Assembly: GCA_947631215.1 (NCBI GenBank)
Contig: CANRKN010000023.1
Span: 1-23,783 of the forward strand
DNA from: an uncultured Oscillospiraceae bacterium
Lineage (GTDB): Bacteria; Bacillota_A; Clostridia; Oscillospirales; Oscillospiraceae
Reading direction: 5' to 3'
DNA: 23,783 bases
Positions 6,825 to 13,256 of the stretch are shown here, piece by piece; position 1 is the first letter of the stretch; each line of letters begins with the position of its first letter. A program made the translations under genes and the position numbers. A model generated the notes under the pieces. It searched no databases and had not been told where the DNA came from. It worked only from the letters and a program-made list of their open reading frames with translations.

Positions 6825-8087
6825 TTATGCCTCCTTGGGGCGGATGACGGCCAGGGCGAAGCGCGCAGGCACAAAATGCTCCCGGGCCCAGGCGGTCACG
6901 TCCGGGACCGTGAGCGTTTCCAGCACTTCCGGCACGGCCAGGGCGTCGAACCCGGCGAAATGGCCCTCCGCCAGGGCGTCGGTCAGGTCGTAAAAATCGT
7001 CCAGCATCCGGATGAAGCCGCCCAGCATGGCCTTTTTCTGCCGGGCGAAGAAGGCGGTATCCATGTCCTTTTCCACCGCCCCCAGCAGACCCGCCAGGGC
7101 CGCCTCCGGGTCGGGGGACTCCCCCTCCAAACATACATACCCCATGCCGGCGGCGTAAGTGGGCTCGTAGCGGAAGGCGTCGTTCAAAAGCCCCTTTTCG
7201 TAGAGCTCCAGGTACGCCGGGCTATGCCCGCCCCAGAGGCACCGCATGGCCAGCTCCGCCGTGATCCGGTCTTTGAGGGCCTCCGGCCCCATGGCCGCCG
7301 GGCCCAATTTGACCCCCGCGCAGAACTGGGGCGCGGACACGTCCATGGTTCGCTCCGCGCGCGTTTCCATCGGGTCAAGGCCCGTATCCGAGCCATAGTC
7401 CCGCGCAGGCTGCGGTCCGCTCTCACCTGGCAGGACCTCCCGCGCGATGCGCTCCACTTCCTCCGGGTCTATGTCCCCCGCCGCGCAGAGGACCATGTTG
7501 GCCGGGGCATAGAACGCCTTATGGCAGGCGGTGAGCATCTCCGGCGTGATGGCCGCGATGGACTGGGCCGTGCCCACGATGCTGCCCCCCAGGGGACCTT
7601 CTCCGAACAGCAGCTTCATGCAGCCCATATAGGCGGCGTAGGCGGGGTCGTCCTCGCTCTCAGCGATCTCCTGGCCGATGATGCCCCGCTCCTTCTCCAC
7701 CGTCTCCGGGGTGAACCACGGGGTGGAGACGAACGCCAGCAGGTCCCGCAGGTTCTCCCCGAACCTATCCGTGCAGCGGGCATGGTAATTGGTCACCGCC
7801 TCGGAGGTATAGGCGTCGGCATCCGCGCCCCGGCGGGCGAAGACCTCGTCCATGGTGCCCGAGGGCATGTCGAACATCTTGTGCTCCAGATAGTGGGCCA
7901 CCCCGGCGGGGGTGTCATATGCCGTCCCATCCAGCGTAAAGCGCCGGTCCGCGCCGCCGTAGTTGGCAACAAAGCAGGCCCGGGCCCTTCTCCAGCCGGG
8001 CCGGGGCACAACGTATATGGCAAGGCCGTTGGGCAGCGTCGTATGATAGACCGCGAGCCCCAGGGCCGGATAGTCAGTCCTCTCCAT
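6825..8087 (-). CDS. M16-family zinc peptidase (YmfH-like, catalytic subunit type)
   Basis: A 420-residue M16B-type peptidase. The inverted zinc motif H65-Y-L-E68-H69 is intact, and a third ligand candidate is E140 in ERGIIGQEIAE, about 71 residues on, as in the family. The second half is the structural repeat of the M16 fold, and I see no R...Y pair there. The chosen start, ATG 8087, follows GGAGG with good spacing; the longer in-frame start at 8132 is less likely because it would extend deep into the upstream gene. It overlaps the end of the other M16 gene by 14 bases. In Firmicutes such pairs (ymfF/ymfH) are neighbours. The substrate is unknown; peptide processing or turnover is the family role. 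Confidence 0.9.
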   Translation of the reverse strand: MERTDYPALGLAVYHTTLPNGLAIYVVPRPGWRRARACFVANYGGADRRFTLDGTAYDTPAGVAHYLEHKMFDMPSGTMDEVFARRGADADAYTSEAVTNYHARCTDRFGENLRDLLAFVSTPWFTPETVEKERGIIGQEIAESEDDPAYAAYMGCMKLLFGEGPLGGSIVGTAQSIAAITPEMLTACHKAFYAPANMVLCAAGDIDPEEVERIAREVLPGESGPQPARDYGSDTGLDPMETRAERTMDVSAPQFCAGVKLGPAAMGPEALKDRITAELAMRCLWGGHSPAYLELYEKGLLNDAFRYEPTYAAGMGYVCLEGESPDPEAALAGLLGAVEKDMDTAFFARQKKAMLGGFIRMLDDFYDLTDALAEGHFAGFDALAVPEVLETLTVPDVTAWAREHFVPARFALAVIRPKEA

Positions 8088-9357
8088 CTTCCTCCTCCTG
8101 CCCGCGCAGGAAATACACCCCGTCGCAGGCAAGGCCCGCCGCAGCCCTCAGTACATCCTCCCGGGTCACATCCTCCGCCAGGGCGGCCAGCTCCTCCGGC
8201 CCATAATCCAGGCCCAGCAGGTCCTGCCCCAAATAGAACGATTCCAGCCGCTCGGGGTAGTCCAATAATGCCAGCATATCGGAGCTCACGGTCCGCCTGG
8301 CGGCGGTGAGCTCATCGTCGGTGAAGTCCCCGTCCTTTATGGCCTGCACCTGCCGGCCTATTTCGGCCAGGGCCTTATCATAATCCGCCGGGTCCACGCC
8401 GCTCTCCACGAGCAGCAGGCCCTTCATCAAGTCCAGGGTGGAATAGACATAGTAGCACAGGCTCAGCTTCTCCCGCACAGTCGCGAACAGCTTCGACCCC
8501 GCGCTCCCGCCCAGGAGTGCGTTCATCACCCGCAGCGCCGCCATGTCCGGGTCCTCCATGGCGTCCCCCAGGCGCCAGCCTATGGCCAGCTTCCCCTGGC
8601 CCACGTCCATCTCCTCGGTAAATTTCCGGGCCTGCTCCTCCACAGTGTTGAGGCGGACGTCCGTGCCGATATCGAAATCAAGCTCCCCCCGTGGCAGGGT
8701 GGAAAGGGCGTCCACCATGGCCGCGGCCACCCTGTCCGGGTCCGCAGCGCCGCAGTAGAATACCTCTACCGGCGAGGACGCCAGCAGCGCCCTATAGTGC
8801 CGGGTCAGGGCCACGTAACCTATCTCGGCGGCGGCGTCCTCATCCCCCAGGGCGTCCACGGCGTATGCCTCCCCGGGGCACATGAGCTCCAAAAGCCGGC
8901 TCCGGGCGTATTCCGACCTGTCGTTCACCCGGGCGCGGATGTCCTCCAGGAGCTTTTCCCGCTCGCTCTCCACATATTTGGGCAGCAGCAACCCGCCCCG
9001 GGTGTTGGGCGCCAAGAGCACCTCCCCCAGCAGCGCCGCCATGTCCTCCAGGGCGGTATCATTGCCCGTCTCCACGAAGCTGGCGGTGAGGCCCACGGCC
9101 TGTATCTCCCCCAGCTTCCGCACGGTGGGTGTGAGCTCCGCCCCGCCCAGCTCGTCCAGCCGGGCCCCCAGGGCCGCCATGCCCGGGTAGCGGACCGTGC
9201 CCCGGCACAGCACGCTGGGGATCAGGGCGTTTTTCGCCGCCGTCTCCCGGTCCAGCGGGGCCAGCAGGCATGCCCGCAGAAGGCCCGTCTTGAACTTGTC
9301 CGTCTGAAGGCTGGTCAGAAACACCCCGGGCATGATCTCCCGCCGCACGCTGCGCAT
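8074..9357 (-). CDS. M16-family peptidase-like protein lacking the zinc motif (YmfF-like)
   Basis: A 427-residue M16-fold protein. At the place of HxxEH it has MAALGARLDELGG, so it cannot bind zinc in the usual way. Its C-terminal half keeps the segment SKLFATVREKLSLCYYV (R295, Y302/Y303), the R/Y pair that in heterodimeric M16B enzymes contacts the substrate for the zinc subunit. It therefore looks like the non-catalytic partner of the downstream M16 protein. I chose ATG 9357 because it follows GAGGTGA; an upstream in-frame start at 9666 would run through the promoter and has no ribosome site. It is the first gene of the leftward operon M16-M16-lgt-coiled coil. Confidence 0.87.
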   Translation of the reverse strand: MRSVRREIMPGVFLTSLQTDKFKTGLLRACLLAPLDRETAAKNALIPSVLCRGTVRYPGMAALGARLDELGGAELTPTVRKLGEIQAVGLTASFVETGNDTALEDMAALLGEVLLAPNTRGGLLLPKYVESEREKLLEDIRARVNDRSEYARSRLLELMCPGEAYAVDALGDEDAAAEIGYVALTRHYRALLASSPVEVFYCGAADPDRVAAAMVDALSTLPRGELDFDIGTDVRLNTVEEQARKFTEEMDVGQGKLAIGWRLGDAMEDPDMAALRVMNALLGGSAGSKLFATVREKLSLCYYVYSTLDLMKGLLLVESGVDPADYDKALAEIGRQVQAIKDGDFTDDELTAARRTVSSDMLALLDYPERLESFYLGQDLLGLDYGPEELAALAEDVTREDVLRAAAGLACDGVYFLRGQEEEDGED

Positions 9358-9388
9358 CCCGCTCACCTCTTTGCATATACTTACAGTC

Positions 9389-9417
9389 ATTATAGCACAG
9401 GCCGGGGGCTTTGAAAA
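9389..9417 (-). promoter_or_regulatory. Sigma-A promoter of the M16-lgt operon
   Basis: On the minus strand TATAAT (complement of 9389-9394) is preceded by TGC (extended -10). TTTTCA (complement of 9412-9417) lies 17 bases upstream. It sits about 31 bases ahead of the first M16 start codon, with no other candidate near. Confidence 0.65.
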
Positions 9418-9452
9418 TGACATTATTGTAAATTCCGGGGCCGCGGGCAGGC

Positions 9453-9480
9453 ATTTTTGCCAAAATTTGCGGGCAAAAAT
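9453..9480. promoter_or_regulatory. 9-bp inverted repeat between divergent operons
   Basis: ATTTTTGCC (9453-9461) and GGCAAAAAT (9472-9480) are perfect reverse complements separated by 10 bases. It lies in the 220-base gap (9358-9577) between the M16 operon and the sugar-kinase gene. It could be an operator or a hairpin. No further gene is seen in the gap, and no clear promoter for the kinase. Confidence 0.4.
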
Positions 9481-9577
9481 CATAAAACACGCCCAGGGCC
9501 CTTGCAATTTATTGTGGGATATGCAAAAATGGACATGATATCGGCCGTCAAAGCGGCCAGACGCGTGAGGTGACGAC

Positions 9578-10663
9578 ATGGAACACCACAACCCCCTCCT
9601 GAGCGGCATAAATACCCCCCGGTTCATCACCTTCGGCGAGGTGATGCTCAGGCTTACCCCGCCCAACTACGAGAAGATACGCATGGCGTCCAGCTTCGAG
9701 GCCAGCTACGGCGGCAGCGAGGCCAACATCGCCCTGGCCCTGGCGAACCTGGGCATCGACAGCACCTTCTTCAGCGTGGTGCCCAACAACTCCCTGGGCA
9801 AGAGCGCGGTGCGCATGCTCCGGTCCAACGACGTGCACTGCACCCCCGTCATCCTCTCCACCCCCGAGGAGACCCCCTCCCACCGGCTGGGCACCTACTA
9901 TCTCGAAACGGGCTACGGCATCCGCCCCAGCAAGGTGACCTACGACCGGAAGCACTCCGCCATCACGGAATACGACTTCTCCCAGGTGGACCTGGAAAGC
10001 CTCCTGGACGGCTTCGACTGGCTGCACCTGAGCGGCATCACCCCCGCCCTCAGCCCCAGCTGCGCCGAGTTCATCCTCAAATGCCTGGAAAAGGCCCGGG
10101 AGAAGGGGCTCACCATCAGCTTCGACGGCAACTTCCGCAGTCTTCTCTGGTCCTGGGAGGAGGCCCGGGACTTCTGCACCAGGTGCCTGCCCTATGTGGA
10201 CGTGCTTCTCGGCATCGAGCCCTATCACCTGTGGAAGGACGAAAACGACCACGCCAAGGGCGACTGGAAGGACGGGGTCCCCCTGCAGCCCAGCTATGAG
10301 CAGCAGGACGAGATATTCCAGCGCTTCGTGGAGCGCTACCCCAACCTCAAGTGCCTGGCCCGCCATGTGCGCTATGCCCACACCGGCAGCGAGAACAGCC
10401 TCATGGCCTACATGTGGTACCAGGGCCACACCTTTGAAAGCCGGCTCTTCACCTTCAACATCCTGGACCGGGTGGGCGGCGGCGACGCCTTCGCCAGCGG
10501 CCTCATCTACGCCATGATGAACGATTATAAGCCCATGGACATGGTGAACTTCGCCGTGGCCAGCTCTGTTATCAAGCACACCATCCACGGCGACGCCAAC
10601 ATCACCGACGACGCCGAGAGCATCCGCAGTATCATGAACATGAACTACGACATCAAGCGGTGA
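9578..10663 (+). CDS. PfkB-family sugar kinase (2-keto-3-deoxygluconate kinase-like)
   Basis: A 361-residue cytoplasmic kinase of the ribokinase/PfkB fold. The substrate-side motif YGGSEANIALALANLG (44-59) matches PfkB signature 1. The C-terminal signature ILDRVGGGDAFASGLIY (295-311) supplies the anion hole and catalytic base D303. The DRVGGGD form is frequent in kinases annotated as 2-dehydro-3-deoxygluconokinase, so phosphorylation of a keto-deoxy sugar acid is the best guess. The substrate is not proven, and no aldolase or uronate genes are nearby. A stretch at ~215-245 (EPYHLWKDENDHAKGDW) is longer than in short ribokinases. ATG 9578 follows GAGGTGA. A small coiled-coil gene follows after 24 bases, probably in the same transcript. 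Confidence 0.85.
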   Translation: MEHHNPLLSGINTPRFITFGEVMLRLTPPNYEKIRMASSFEASYGGSEANIALALANLGIDSTFFSVVPNNSLGKSAVRMLRSNDVHCTPVILSTPEETPSHRLGTYYLETGYGIRPSKVTYDRKHSAITEYDFSQVDLESLLDGFDWLHLSGITPALSPSCAEFILKCLEKAREKGLTISFDGNFRSLLWSWEEARDFCTRCLPYVDVLLGIEPYHLWKDENDHAKGDWKDGVPLQPSYEQQDEIFQRFVERYPNLKCLARHVRYAHTGSENSLMAYMWYQGHTFESRLFTFNILDRVGGGDAFASGLIYAMMNDYKPMDMVNFAVASSVIKHTIHGDANITDDAESIRSIMNMNYDIKR

Positions 10664-10687
10664 GGGACCGCGGAAAGGAGACTGCCC

Positions 10688-10999
10688 ATGTTAGACAAGC
10701 AAGATATCCAAATCATCAAAGAGCTGATAGAAGCCTCCGAGGAGCGCACGCAGGCGAAGATGGACGCCATGGAAGCCCGCCTGCAATCCAAGATCGACGA
10801 TGTTGACAGCCACTGGCGGGCATACGTCGAAGCCTCCATCATGCCCAACTTCCAGCTGCTGGCGGAGGGCCACCAGGCGCTCTTGGAGACTCTGGCCCCC
10901 AAGAGCCGGGTCGACAACCTGGAGGACGACGTCATCTTCCTCAAGTCCATCGTCAAGTCTCTGATGCAGGAAGTGTCGGAGCTGAAGAAGGCCCAATAA
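10688..10999 (+). CDS. Small coiled-coil protein, function unknown
   Basis: A 103-residue protein starting at ATG 10688, eight bases after AAGGAG. It is almost wholly alpha-helical by composition. Heptad-like stretches (IIKELIEASEERTQAKMDAM and VDNLEDDVIFLKSIVKSLMQ) flank a middle segment with W43 and P53. There is no signal peptide, membrane helix or Cys. The pattern recalls small helical proteins common in Clostridia and in phage, but I do not recognise a family. It lies 24 bases behind the sugar-kinase gene and is followed directly by a terminator, so it is probably the last gene of that transcript. Confidence 0.75.
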   Translation: MLDKQDIQIIKELIEASEERTQAKMDAMEARLQSKIDDVDSHWRAYVEASIMPNFQLLAEGHQALLETLAPKSRVDNLEDDVIFLKSIVKSLMQEVSELKKAQ

Positions 11000-11005
11000 A
11001 CGAAG

Positions 11006-11038
11006 CGGGAGCGGACACGCGTCCGCTCCCGTTGATTT
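11006..11038 (+). terminator. Rho-independent terminator after the small coiled-coil gene
   Basis: CGGGAGCGGAC (11006-11016) pairs perfectly with GTCCGCTCCCG (11021-11031) around an ACGC loop, followed by TTGATTT. On the minus strand it is followed by CTTCGTTT, so it may also stop leftward transcription. Confidence 0.8.
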
Positions 11039-11041
11039 GTA

Positions 11042-11178
11042 AAATGCCCCCTTGCGCCCGAGGGGATTACGCGATATAATAGCCCTGCGAGACAATCAAA
11101 GGCAGGCCACGGGGTGGTAGCAACACCCCGTAGCCCTATGCAGGAGACCACACCTCCCACACAGCAGTAGACTGCGCC
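11042..11178 (-). ncRNA. Candidate leftward antisense RNA
   Basis: Predicted from the minus-strand promoter at 11185-11213 (start near 11178) to a CCCC...GGGG hairpin followed by CATTTTA on the minus strand (about 11042). It would be about 137 nt and wholly complementary to the 5' part of the rightward RNA. It contains the hairpin ACGGGGTG-loop-CACCCCGT and a CCTGC/GCAGG closing pair. The hairpin-plus-T terminator is weak, and the RNA could run on to the terminator at 11006-11031. There is no known family match that I can name. Confidence 0.3.
11052..11080 (+). promoter_or_regulatory. Sigma-A promoter of the rightward RNA
   Basis: TTGCGC (11052-11057), a 17-base spacer and a perfect TATAAT (11075-11080), with a start expected near 11087. 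There is no ORF with a ribosome site directly behind it, so it serves the structured RNA and possibly the LRR gene by read-through. Confidence 0.65.
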
Positions 11179-11184
11179 CGCCTC

Positions 11185-11213
11185 ATTATACCCGCTCCCC
11201 CTGTTTTTTACAA
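11185..11213 (-). promoter_or_regulatory. Minus-strand promoter inside the rightward RNA region
   Basis: On the minus strand TTGTAA (complement of 11208-11213), a 17-base spacer and a perfect TATAAT (complement of 11185-11190). It would drive RNA leftward across the start of the rightward RNA. Confidence 0.45.
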
Positions 11214-11252
11214 GGGGAGATGGTTATAGCAGGCTGTGTTGTAGCCCTTTCC

Positions 11253-11284
11253 GCGGTGTAGGACGAGTTCCTGCACCGCTTTTT
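11253..11284 (+). terminator. Rho-independent terminator at the end of the structured RNA
   Basis: GCGGTGTAGGA (11253-11263) pairs with TCCTGCACCGC (11269-11279), including one G-U pair, around a CGAGT loop, followed by TTTTT. It lies about 85 bases before the LRR start codon, so it ends the RNA or attenuates the gene. Confidence 0.78.
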
Positions 11285-11369
11285 GTTGTCTCGGCGGGAA
11301 GGCCATGGGGCCGGCGTCCCCGGTCCCGGGCCTCTCCTGTCGAAAACAACTGAGAAAGGAAAGGCAGAC

Positions 11370-13034
11370 ATGAAAAAGCGCGTTTTGACTATGCTCCTGG
11401 CGCTGGTGATGGCCCTGGGCCTCGTCGTCCCCGCGATGGCGGCGGACGAGTTTGAGGCCGAGGCGCCCATCGCCCCCGTGGAGGAGGAAGCCCCTGCCGC
11501 CCCGGTGGAGGAAGAAACTGAGGAGCCTGCAGAGGAGCCTATGCCCGTGGAGGCTGTCGCTGTGGACGAGCCGGAGACGGCGGCCGTTGTCGACTCTGGT
11601 ACCTGCGGCGAGAATGTGACTTGGACCCTGTCCGGGGACGGCACCCTCACCATCTCCGGCACTGGGGCGATGGAAGATTATGATGATATTTATTACGTGA
11701 GGCCGTGGGAAGATCATAGGATGGATATCATGAGGGTCATTATCCAAGATGGCGTGACCAGCATCGGCAACAGGGCGTTTTTCTTCTACTACGAAAACCT
11801 GACGAATGTGACGCTGCCCGAGAGCCTTACCTCTATCGGCAAACAGGCGTTTGAAGACTGCACGAGCCTGGCGGCTGTGGATATCCCGGGGAAGGTGACG
11901 GCCATCGGCGACAGAGCATTTTTGGATTGTGTGAGTCTGGAGAGCGTAACTCTACCCAAGAGCCTTGTTTCTATTGGCGAGGGAGTGTTTTTTAACTGCG
12001 AAAATCTGACGAGCGTGACGTTCCCCGAGAGCCTTGTTTCTATCGGCGTCGGAGCGTTTATGCAGACTGCCCTGAAAAGCGTCGCGTTTCCTGATGGGCT
12101 GGAGAGCATAGGAAGATATGCGTTCTATAATACGGATTTGACGGAAGTCGAGCTTCCCCGGAGCGTGTCCAGTGTTGATGAAAATGCCTTTGGTGCGACA
12201 GATTTGGAGAAAGCGACGATCCTGAACCCCGCCTGTGTGATCGCGGACAACTGGATGGAGACGAGAGAAGACTTGGTGGAGGTTTGGCACACGACCTTTG
12301 GCTACCACTGGTGTACTGTCATCTATGGTTATTCCGGGTCCACGGCGGAGACCTATGCAAAGAAATTTGATTACAAATTCGTTTCCCTGGACGGCCCTGT
12401 GACCCCGACCGCGCCCCCCAAACCCACGGCCACGCCGAAGCCCACAGCGACACCCACACCTGCGCCGACCGCTACGCCTAAGCCCACGGCGATACCCGAG
12501 CCGACTGCTACGCCGAAGCCCACAGCTACGCCTATGCCTGAGCCTACGGCCACGCCCGAACCGACCGCGACGCCGGAGCCTGAGCCTACTGCGACACCTG
12601 AACCTGACGTGACGCCTACTCCGGAGCCCACACCAGAGCCCGAAGTCCCCCCGGCGCCCAAGTCTGGCACCGGCTGGGTGCAGAATGAGTCTACCGGCGA
12701 CATCTACTTCTACCAGAAGGGTCAGCTGAAGAAGAGCTTCTGGGTCGGCAAGGCTGATGGCGCCTCCAAATGGGACGGTAACTGGTACTATGTGGGGGCT
12801 GACGGCAAGCTGGCCATTGGCATGCAGTACCTCGACGACCTGCACGGCGGCTATGGCTGGTACTTCCTGCAGCCCACGAATAAGAACGGTGAGATCGGCA
12901 AGATGCTGACCGGCTGGCAGTGGGTTGGCGGCCAGTACGGCACCTGCTGGTTCAGCACCAAAGCCGGCGAGTCCGGCAAGTGTACCTACTCCTCCGCGCT
13001 GGGCGATCCCGGCGGCGCTAGCTGGGGAAAGTAA
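11370..13034 (+). CDS. Secreted BspA-like leucine-rich-repeat protein with Thr/Pro linker and wall-binding-like C terminus
   Basis: A 554-residue protein. Residues 1-24 are a signal peptide (MKKRVLTMLL..., cleavage after AMA). Residues 25-75 are Glu/Ala/Pro-rich. Residues 77-102 (CGENVTWTLSGDGTLTISGTG) are the preamble typical of BspA-type surface proteins. Residues 127-285 hold six to seven ~23-residue LRR_5 repeats (SIG..AF..c.sL..v.lP.sl). Residues ~345-430 are a PTATPKP-type linker. Residues ~434-554 have aromatic repeats (GWVQN...YFYQKGQ, WYYVGADGKLAIGMQYLDD, GWYFLQPTNKNGEIGKMLTGW) like cell-wall/choline-binding repeats. The family binds host or matrix proteins or polysaccharide; the ligand here is unknown. 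ATG 11370 follows GAAAGGA. The repeat part has noticeably less G/C at third codon positions than its neighbours. Confidence 0.88.
   Translation: MKKRVLTMLLALVMALGLVVPAMAADEFEAEAPIAPVEEEAPAAPVEEETEEPAEEPMPVEAVAVDEPETAAVVDSGTCGENVTWTLSGDGTLTISGTGAMEDYDDIYYVRPWEDHRMDIMRVIIQDGVTSIGNRAFFFYYENLTNVTLPESLTSIGKQAFEDCTSLAAVDIPGKVTAIGDRAFLDCVSLESVTLPKSLVSIGEGVFFNCENLTSVTFPESLVSIGVGAFMQTALKSVAFPDGLESIGRYAFYNTDLTEVELPRSVSSVDENAFGATDLEKATILNPACVIADNWMETREDLVEVWHTTFGYHWCTVIYGYSGSTAETYAKKFDYKFVSLDGPVTPTAPPKPTATPKPTATPTPAPTATPKPTAIPEPTATPKPTATPMPEPTATPEPTATPEPEPTATPEPDVTPTPEPTPEPEVPPAPKSGTGWVQNESTGDIYFYQKGQLKKSFWVGKADGASKWDGNWYYVGADGKLAIGMQYLDDLHGGYGWYFLQPTNKNGEIGKMLTGWQWVGGQYGTCWFSTKAGESGKCTYSSALGDPGGASWGK
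12397..12655 (+). repeat. Thr/Pro-rich tandem coding repeats
   Basis: Degenerate repeats of an 18-base unit encoding PTATPKP-like or PTATPEP-like hexamers, within the linker of the LRR protein. Third positions vary while the residues stay the same, so selection acts on the peptide. Such linkers span the wall or carry O-glycans; that role is inferred. Confidence 0.8.
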
Positions 13035-13054
13035 ATAATAGCACAAACTTCACA

Positions 13055-13086
13055 GGGAGCAGAGCTTCGGCTCTGCTCCCTTTTTT
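13055..13086 (+). terminator. Strong rho-independent terminator after the LRR gene
   Basis: GGGAGCAGAGC (13055-13065) and GCTCTGCTCCC (13070-13080) form a perfect 11-bp stem with a TTCG tetraloop, followed by TTTTTT. It is 20 bases after the LRR stop. Confidence 0.93.
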
Positions 13087-13134
13087 GGCGTCGGAAGAGC
13101 TTTGAAGATCAGTGGGGCCGCCCCATGCCGACCC

Positions 13135-13220
13135 GACGCCCGGCGGGAACCGGCAGTGTGCCGGATGCGGTTGGTGAGCGAAGCGAACTTTAGCAGCAGG
13201 CATACTGTCGGGCCCGTCCG
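13135..13220 (-). repeat. Dispersed ~88-bp intergenic repeat, copy 2 (3' flank of the glucan-synthase gene)
   Basis: The reverse complement of this segment matches 2261-2349 (about 80% overall). It lies 36 bases beyond the stop of the minus-strand synthase gene, so relative to the gene before it its orientation is the same as that of copy 1 behind rluD. Next to it, GGCGTCGG (13087-13094) and CCGACGCC (13133-13140) form a further inverted repeat around TGGGG-CCG-CCCCA. The rest of the 13035-13256 gap holds only the LRR terminator. Confidence 0.8.
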
Positions 13221-13256
13221 GGCTAAACCTGCGTGCTCAAAGGGCGGCCTCACCTC

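Larger units (their letters stand above)
11087..11285 (+). ncRNA. Candidate structured RNA: stand-alone ncRNA or leader of the LRR gene
   Basis: A ~200-nt segment bounded by a good promoter and a rho-independent terminator, without a convincing ORF. It holds several complementary segments. ACGGGGTG (11113 region) pairs with CACCCCGT. CCTGC near the start pairs with GCAGG. GCAG-TAGA-CTGC forms a hairpin near 11163-11175. ACACA pairs with TGTGT around 11158 and 11235, enclosing GCCU...AGGC and a CTCCCC/GGGGAG arm with a U-rich loop. The size and the terminator would suit a stand-alone RNA. The position before the LRR gene, which lacks its own evident promoter, would suit an attenuator. It does not match SRP RNA, RNase P RNA, tmRNA or any riboswitch core I can recall. 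Confidence 0.42.

Noticed and set aside
5844..8309. Long plus-strand open frame (over 800 codons) opposite lgt and the M16 gene
   Set aside because: It lies wholly antisense to genes with clear family motifs, has no ribosome site or domain, and is explained by high third-position GC on the other strand.
11110..11135. T-box-like string GGGGTGGTAGCAACACCCC
   Set aside because: It resembles the GGGTGG part of a T-box, but the segment is a self-contained hairpin. The other T-box elements (specifier loop, antiterminator context) are missing, and no amino-acid gene follows.
11138..11150. B12-box-like string GCAGGAGACC
   Set aside because: Only this short piece matches the cobalamin riboswitch. 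The rest of the core is absent, and the downstream gene is not a cobalamin gene.
10645..11160. Minus-strand open frame with a GTG start crossing the terminator and ncRNA locus
   Set aside because: No ribosome site. It runs through the terminator at 11006-11031 and antisense to the small coiled-coil gene, with no recognisable domain.
11087..11285. 6S, SRP, tmRNA or RNase P RNA identity for the structured RNA
   Set aside because: The size would allow 6S RNA, but I could not fold the expected long rod with a central bubble. The SRP GGAA-loop region and the RNase P and tmRNA conserved strings are absent. A covariance search is needed before naming it.
12397..12655. CRISPR-like short regular repeats
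   Set aside because: The repeats are in frame, degenerate at third positions and have no spacers. They encode the Thr/Pro linker.
11952..13046. Minus-strand open frame across the LRR gene
   Set aside because: Its low-complexity Arg/Gly-rich translation mirrors the Thr/Pro repeats of the real gene, and it has no start signal.
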